9,485 nucleotides of DNA, taken from Verrucomicrobiales bacterium. Lineage in GTDB: Bacteria; Verrucomicrobiota; Verrucomicrobiia; Verrucomicrobiales; DEV007. The notes beneath the pieces were generated by a model. The model searched no databases, was not told the origin of the DNA, and saw only the letters and a list, made by a program, of their open reading frames with translations. The DNA lies in NCBI GenBank assembly GCA_002684575.1, contig NYVP01000093.1:12864-22348 (forward strand), given 5' to 3'. A program made the position numbers and the translations under genes. This document shows positions 6,984 to 9,485 of the stretch, piece by piece. Numbering within the stretch: the first letter of the stretch is position 1; each line of letters begins with the position of its first letter.

Positions 6984-8099
6984 TCAATTTAATTTAAGCA
7001 CTTTTTTAAAAAAATTCACTCTTTCAGACTCCCATCTTTCACTACTAATATATGGAACAACCTCATTAGTTTGTACTCTTAGTCCTCGCATTTTCGAAAC
7101 AAACTCTATTATTTCATCTTTATTATTGGCTAAAGAACTAGGCTCATTGGGAAGTTCAAGAAACCATTCTGGTGGTTTATTATCCAAAAAAGCTGTATCT
7201 TTATAAGGCACTATAACTGGTAATCCAGCGGACAAATATTCCCTAACCTTGAGAACACAAGCCTCATTCATACCATTTTCATACAAGCCTGCTGATCCAA
7301 TTCCAGCTACTGAATTTTTAAAGACCTCTAAAAACTCATCTTTTTCCAGAAAAGGGTACACTTTGATATTTTCCGGAAACTCAAGAAAACCTGCATCAAA
7401 TCCAGTAATCAAATCAAATTCCAAATCGCCTACAGTTTTTTCAGCTAATTCAATTAAGTTATTTAAACCGTGCCATGGCTGTATACCTGAACTGATAAAA
7501 ACTAACCTAGGAATGGAGGAGTCTCGAGCTAAGTAATCAATTGGTTTCTGATCTTTATCGACTGGAATAGAATTAGGGATATAACAATAAGGCTTATCCA
7601 ATTTCTTGTATTGGCCCAAATCAAGATATTCTTTACATACTGAAACAAAACCTGAACAAAATTTATCAAATTTTTTGTAAGTGAGTAGATAATACCAATA
7701 TCTGATTCTCTCTATCCAGTTTTCTTTCGATCTCCTTTTAAATTCACCTTGGAAAAAAGTATTTATTTCAATGATGGTAGGGATCTTCTTCATCAATTTG
7801 CTTAAAGGGCTTTTATGAAACTCCCATCGTAAGTAAACTAAATCCGGGCTATAACTCATAACTTCATCACAAAGTGTATTGTAAATTTTTCGATTTTTTA
7901 ATGCAGCGAAAACAGAACCCCAAACCCGGTCTTTTTTAAAAAAAGTAACCCCTTTGACAGGCTTAACAATCTCTTCAGTAGCACAAAATATTTCTACTTG
8001 ATGACCCAAGTCTTTCCACTCTTTAGCTTGCCTGAGTACCTTTCTGGTGACTCCATCATTATGACCAAGGTTCCAGGTAATTATATAGGCAATTCGCAT
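6984..8099 (-). CDS. GT4-family (GT-B fold) glycosyltransferase
   Basis: This 371-residue protein, typical in length for the family, is a cytoplasmic, membrane-associated sugar transferase for repeat-unit assembly. The N-terminal half begins MRIAYIITWN and has GVTRKVLRQAKEWKDLGHQVEIF (split across residues 16-38), the usual first helix and second strand of GT4 enzymes. SVCKEYLDLG (153-162) and YIPNSIPV (173-180) mark the interdomain region. The donor half has LVFISSGIQPWHGLNNLIE (199-217) and the signature NEACVLKVREYLSAGLPVIV (278-297), with E279 and E287 forming the E-x7-E pair that contacts the nucleotide-sugar donor. It begins 26 nt after the epimerase stop and ends 1 nt before the start of the secreted beta-helix gene. 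The ATG at 8099 sits at the edge of a perfect 8-bp inverted repeat. Donor sugar unknown; the adjacent epimerase makes a ManNAc-type sugar a reasonable but unproven guess. Confidence 0.9.
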   Translation of the reverse strand: MRIAYIITWNLGHNDGVTRKVLRQAKEWKDLGHQVEIFCATEEIVKPVKGVTFFKKDRVWGSVFAALKNRKIYNTLCDEVMSYSPDLVYLRWEFHKSPLSKLMKKIPTIIEINTFFQGEFKRRSKENWIERIRYWYYLLTYKKFDKFCSGFVSVCKEYLDLGQYKKLDKPYCYIPNSIPVDKDQKPIDYLARDSSIPRLVFISSGIQPWHGLNNLIELAEKTVGDLEFDLITGFDAGFLEFPENIKVYPFLEKDEFLEVFKNSVAGIGSAGLYENGMNEACVLKVREYLSAGLPVIVPYKDTAFLDNKPPEWFLELPNEPSSLANNKDEIIEFVSKMRGLRVQTNEVVPYISSERWESERVNFFKKVLKLN

Positions 8100-8115
8100 T
8101 TACAATTATTGTAAA
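8099..8115. promoter_or_regulatory. 17-nt palindrome at the glycosyltransferase start codon
   Basis: TTTACAAT-T-ATTGTAAA is a perfect inverted repeat with 8-bp arms (8099-8106 and 8108-8115) around one central base. It fills most of the 26-nt gap between the epimerase and the glycosyltransferase and touches the ATG. It could be an operator-like site or a chance AT-rich palindrome. The one-base spacer rules out a normal RNA hairpin with full arms. No function is assigned. Confidence 0.3.
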
Positions 8116-8125
8116 AATCAATATT

Positions 8126-9196
8126 TCAGGAAAAAAAATTAATTATTCTTTCTACAGAAGAAGGAGCAGATTTACCATCACCATACAAATTATCAGAGAA
8201 TATTATTTCATTTTTTGAGTTTAAGGCATCACTAATATTGTCAGCTTCTGCGCCTACCAAACAATTTGCACCTTCCTCAAGAGTTTCTACCCATTCAGTT
8301 TCATCTCTCAAAGTGATACAAGGTTTTTTCGCCCAATAAGCCTCTTTTTGAAGCCCCCCTGAATCAGTGATAACTTTGACACAACGACTTAGGACAGCAG
8401 ACATGGAGAGATAACTTAGAGGCTCACAAATCTTCACTTTATTTGGAATAGTGAAATTTAGTTCATCAATTTTTTTTCTTGTTCTTGGATGGATCGGAAA
8501 AACAATAGCTCTCTCTGTGGATTCCAATCCTCGAAGGATATTTTCCATTCTTTGCCTATCGTCTGTATTTTCAGCCCGATGAAGTGTTAATAGGTCAAAT
8601 TGAGCAGAAAAATCAAACCCCTCTATTTTTGGTAAAAAACCTTCACCGCTTGAGACAATTTTATTCGCCTTCTTTGCAGCATCCATCATGATGTCTCCAA
8701 CATTTATCACCCCATTTTGAATACCCTCATTTTTGAGATTTGTAACAGCGGTATCACTGGGACACAACAATAGTGATGACAGGTGATCCGTAATCACTCG
8801 ATTTATCTCTTCAGGCATTTTTTTATTAAAACTTCTAATGCCAGCTTCCATATGAACTACAGGTATATGTAGTTTGGCTGCAGCCAAACTCCCGGATAAC
8901 GTTGAATTAGTGTCCCCATAGACGAGCACACAATCAGGGCTTTCTTCAATTATTTTACTCTCGATAGCACCGAGCATTCTACCAGTCATTTGGGCATGAG
9001 AACCCCCTGAAACATCTAAATTATATTTGGGTGATGGTATACTGAGCTCATCAAAAAAAACCTGGGACATTTTATGATCAAAATGCTGTCCAGTATGAAT
9101 CAAAACTTCCTCAAGACCTGCATTAATCATTGCCGAGCTCATGGGCGCCGCCTTGATGAATTGTGGTCTCGCTCCAATAATTGTAACGCACTTCAT
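8126..9196 (-). CDS. wecB: non-hydrolysing UDP-N-acetylglucosamine 2-epimerase family enzyme (WecB/MnaA-like)
   Basis: This 356-residue protein is full length for the family, which interconverts UDP-GlcNAc and UDP-ManNAc (or related substrates) in the cytoplasm for polysaccharide synthesis. Its signatures come in the expected order: GARPQFIKAAP (8-18), HTGQHFD (34-40), GDTNSTL (94-100), HMEAGIRS (115-122), MPEEINRVITDHL (127-139), TLHRAEN (204-210), PIHPRT (234-239), DSGGLQKEA (278-286) and DETEWVET (298-305). D95, E117, E130 and H206 align by motif with the residues regarded as catalytic in E. coli WecB. The GARPQFIKAAP / HTGQHFD variant also occurs in the WbpI-like subgroup acting on UDP-diacetylated uronic acids, so the exact substrate is open. 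It begins 4 nt after the putative flippase stop, suggesting co-translation; the ATG at 9196 lacks a Shine-Dalgarno. Confidence 0.95.
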   Translation of the reverse strand: MKCVTIIGARPQFIKAAPMSSAMINAGLEEVLIHTGQHFDHKMSQVFFDELSIPSPKYNLDVSGGSHAQMTGRMLGAIESKIIEESPDCVLVYGDTNSTLSGSLAAAKLHIPVVHMEAGIRSFNKKMPEEINRVITDHLSSLLLCPSDTAVTNLKNEGIQNGVINVGDIMMDAAKKANKIVSSGEGFLPKIEGFDFSAQFDLLTLHRAENTDDRQRMENILRGLESTERAIVFPIHPRTRKKIDELNFTIPNKVKICEPLSYLSMSAVLSRCVKVITDSGGLQKEAYWAKKPCITLRDETEWVETLEEGANCLVGAEADNISDALNSKNEIIFSDNLYGDGKSAPSSVERIINFFS

Positions 9197-9200
9197 TTTA

Positions 9201-9485
9201 TCAATTTTTAATTATTTTAGAAATTAATTGCTTATAGATGTGGATGCAGTCATTTCGAAAAAATAAAAACATTGATGCAACAACTAAAGCGCAATATGCA
9301 GATCCTTTTAAAAAGGTAGTGATAAATACGTTCTGAAATCCAAACATACTAGATATTAACCAGACAATAAGGGCTACCGAAAAAGAGACTATGCCAACTG
9401 AAAAAATATATCTATAAGGAAGTAGCTTGTACCATCTTACATTTGTAATCTTTGAACAAACTAACACGCAATAAGGAACCACAAA
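9201..9485 (-). CDS. C-terminal part of a multi-pass membrane protein, probably a Wzx-type flippase; N-terminus beyond the window edge
   Basis: The frame is open to the right edge and ends at a TGA at 9203-9201, giving 94 residues of the C-terminus. A GTG at 9482 is in frame, but nothing supports it as a real start, since codons continue upstream. A basic segment (RWYKLLPYRY) precedes two hydrophobic stretches: YIFSVGIVSFSVALIVWLIS, then FLKGSAYCALVVASMFLFF. A short basic tail (KQLISKIIKN) ends it. This paired-helix end with a positive cytosolic tail fits the last helices of Wzx / polysaccharide export proteins of the MATE-like superfamily, which flip lipid-linked repeat units. The position, directly ahead of an epimerase, glycosyltransferases and a Wzy-like gene, supports this. 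The fragment itself carries no diagnostic motif, so another membrane protein such as a membrane acyltransferase remains possible. Confidence 0.6.
   Translation of the reverse strand, partial: FVVPYCVLVCSKITNVRWYKLLPYRYIFSVGIVSFSVALIVWLISSMFGFQNVFITTFLKGSAYCALVVASMFLFFRNDCIHIYKQLISKIIKN

Overview
The window is an AT-rich stretch of a surface-polysaccharide (O-antigen, capsule or exopolysaccharide) biosynthesis locus. All seven genes lie on the minus strand, so transcription runs from high to low coordinates. The gaps between them are only 1 to 51 nt. I see no internal promoter and no convincing terminator, so they most likely form one operon that enters at the right edge and leaves at the left edge. 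No stretch over 300 bases lacks a gene.

In transcription order the genes are: (1) the C-terminal end of a membrane protein, probably a Wzx-type flippase (9485-9201, cut by the window edge); (2) a non-hydrolysing UDP-GlcNAc 2-epimerase family enzyme (9196-8126); (3) a GT4-type glycosyltransferase (8099-6984); (4) a 1282-residue secreted protein with a right-handed beta-helix, a LamG-like domain and nine Asp-rich calcium-binding-type repeats (6982-3134); (5) a Wzy polymerase / O-antigen ligase family membrane protein (3082-1547); (6) a class I SAM-dependent methyltransferase (1503-829); (7) a second GT4-type glycosyltransferase, cut by the left edge (803-1).

The set fits a Wzx/Wzy-type pathway. 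The epimerase supplies a ManNAc-type nucleotide sugar, the glycosyltransferases build a lipid-linked repeat unit, the flippase moves it across the inner membrane, the Wzy/WaaL-like protein polymerises or ligates it, and the methyltransferase may decorate it. The large secreted protein is the unusual member. It starts 1 nt after the upstream glycosyltransferase stop codon and so looks translationally coupled to it. Its fold suggests that it binds, trims or modifies the polymer outside the cytoplasm.

Taxonomy is inferred. The tandem 'DxDxDGxxDxWE ... DGLSNxxEF...TNP' repeats, an embedded LamG-like domain and a C-terminal module opening with NLVEFILGGHPL are, from memory, typical of large secreted proteins of Verrucomicrobiota (Opitutae-like, often marine). 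The absence of clear Shine-Dalgarno sequences ahead of all six visible starts suggests a lineage that relies little on them. No tRNA, rRNA, CRISPR array, insertion sequence or attachment site was seen.
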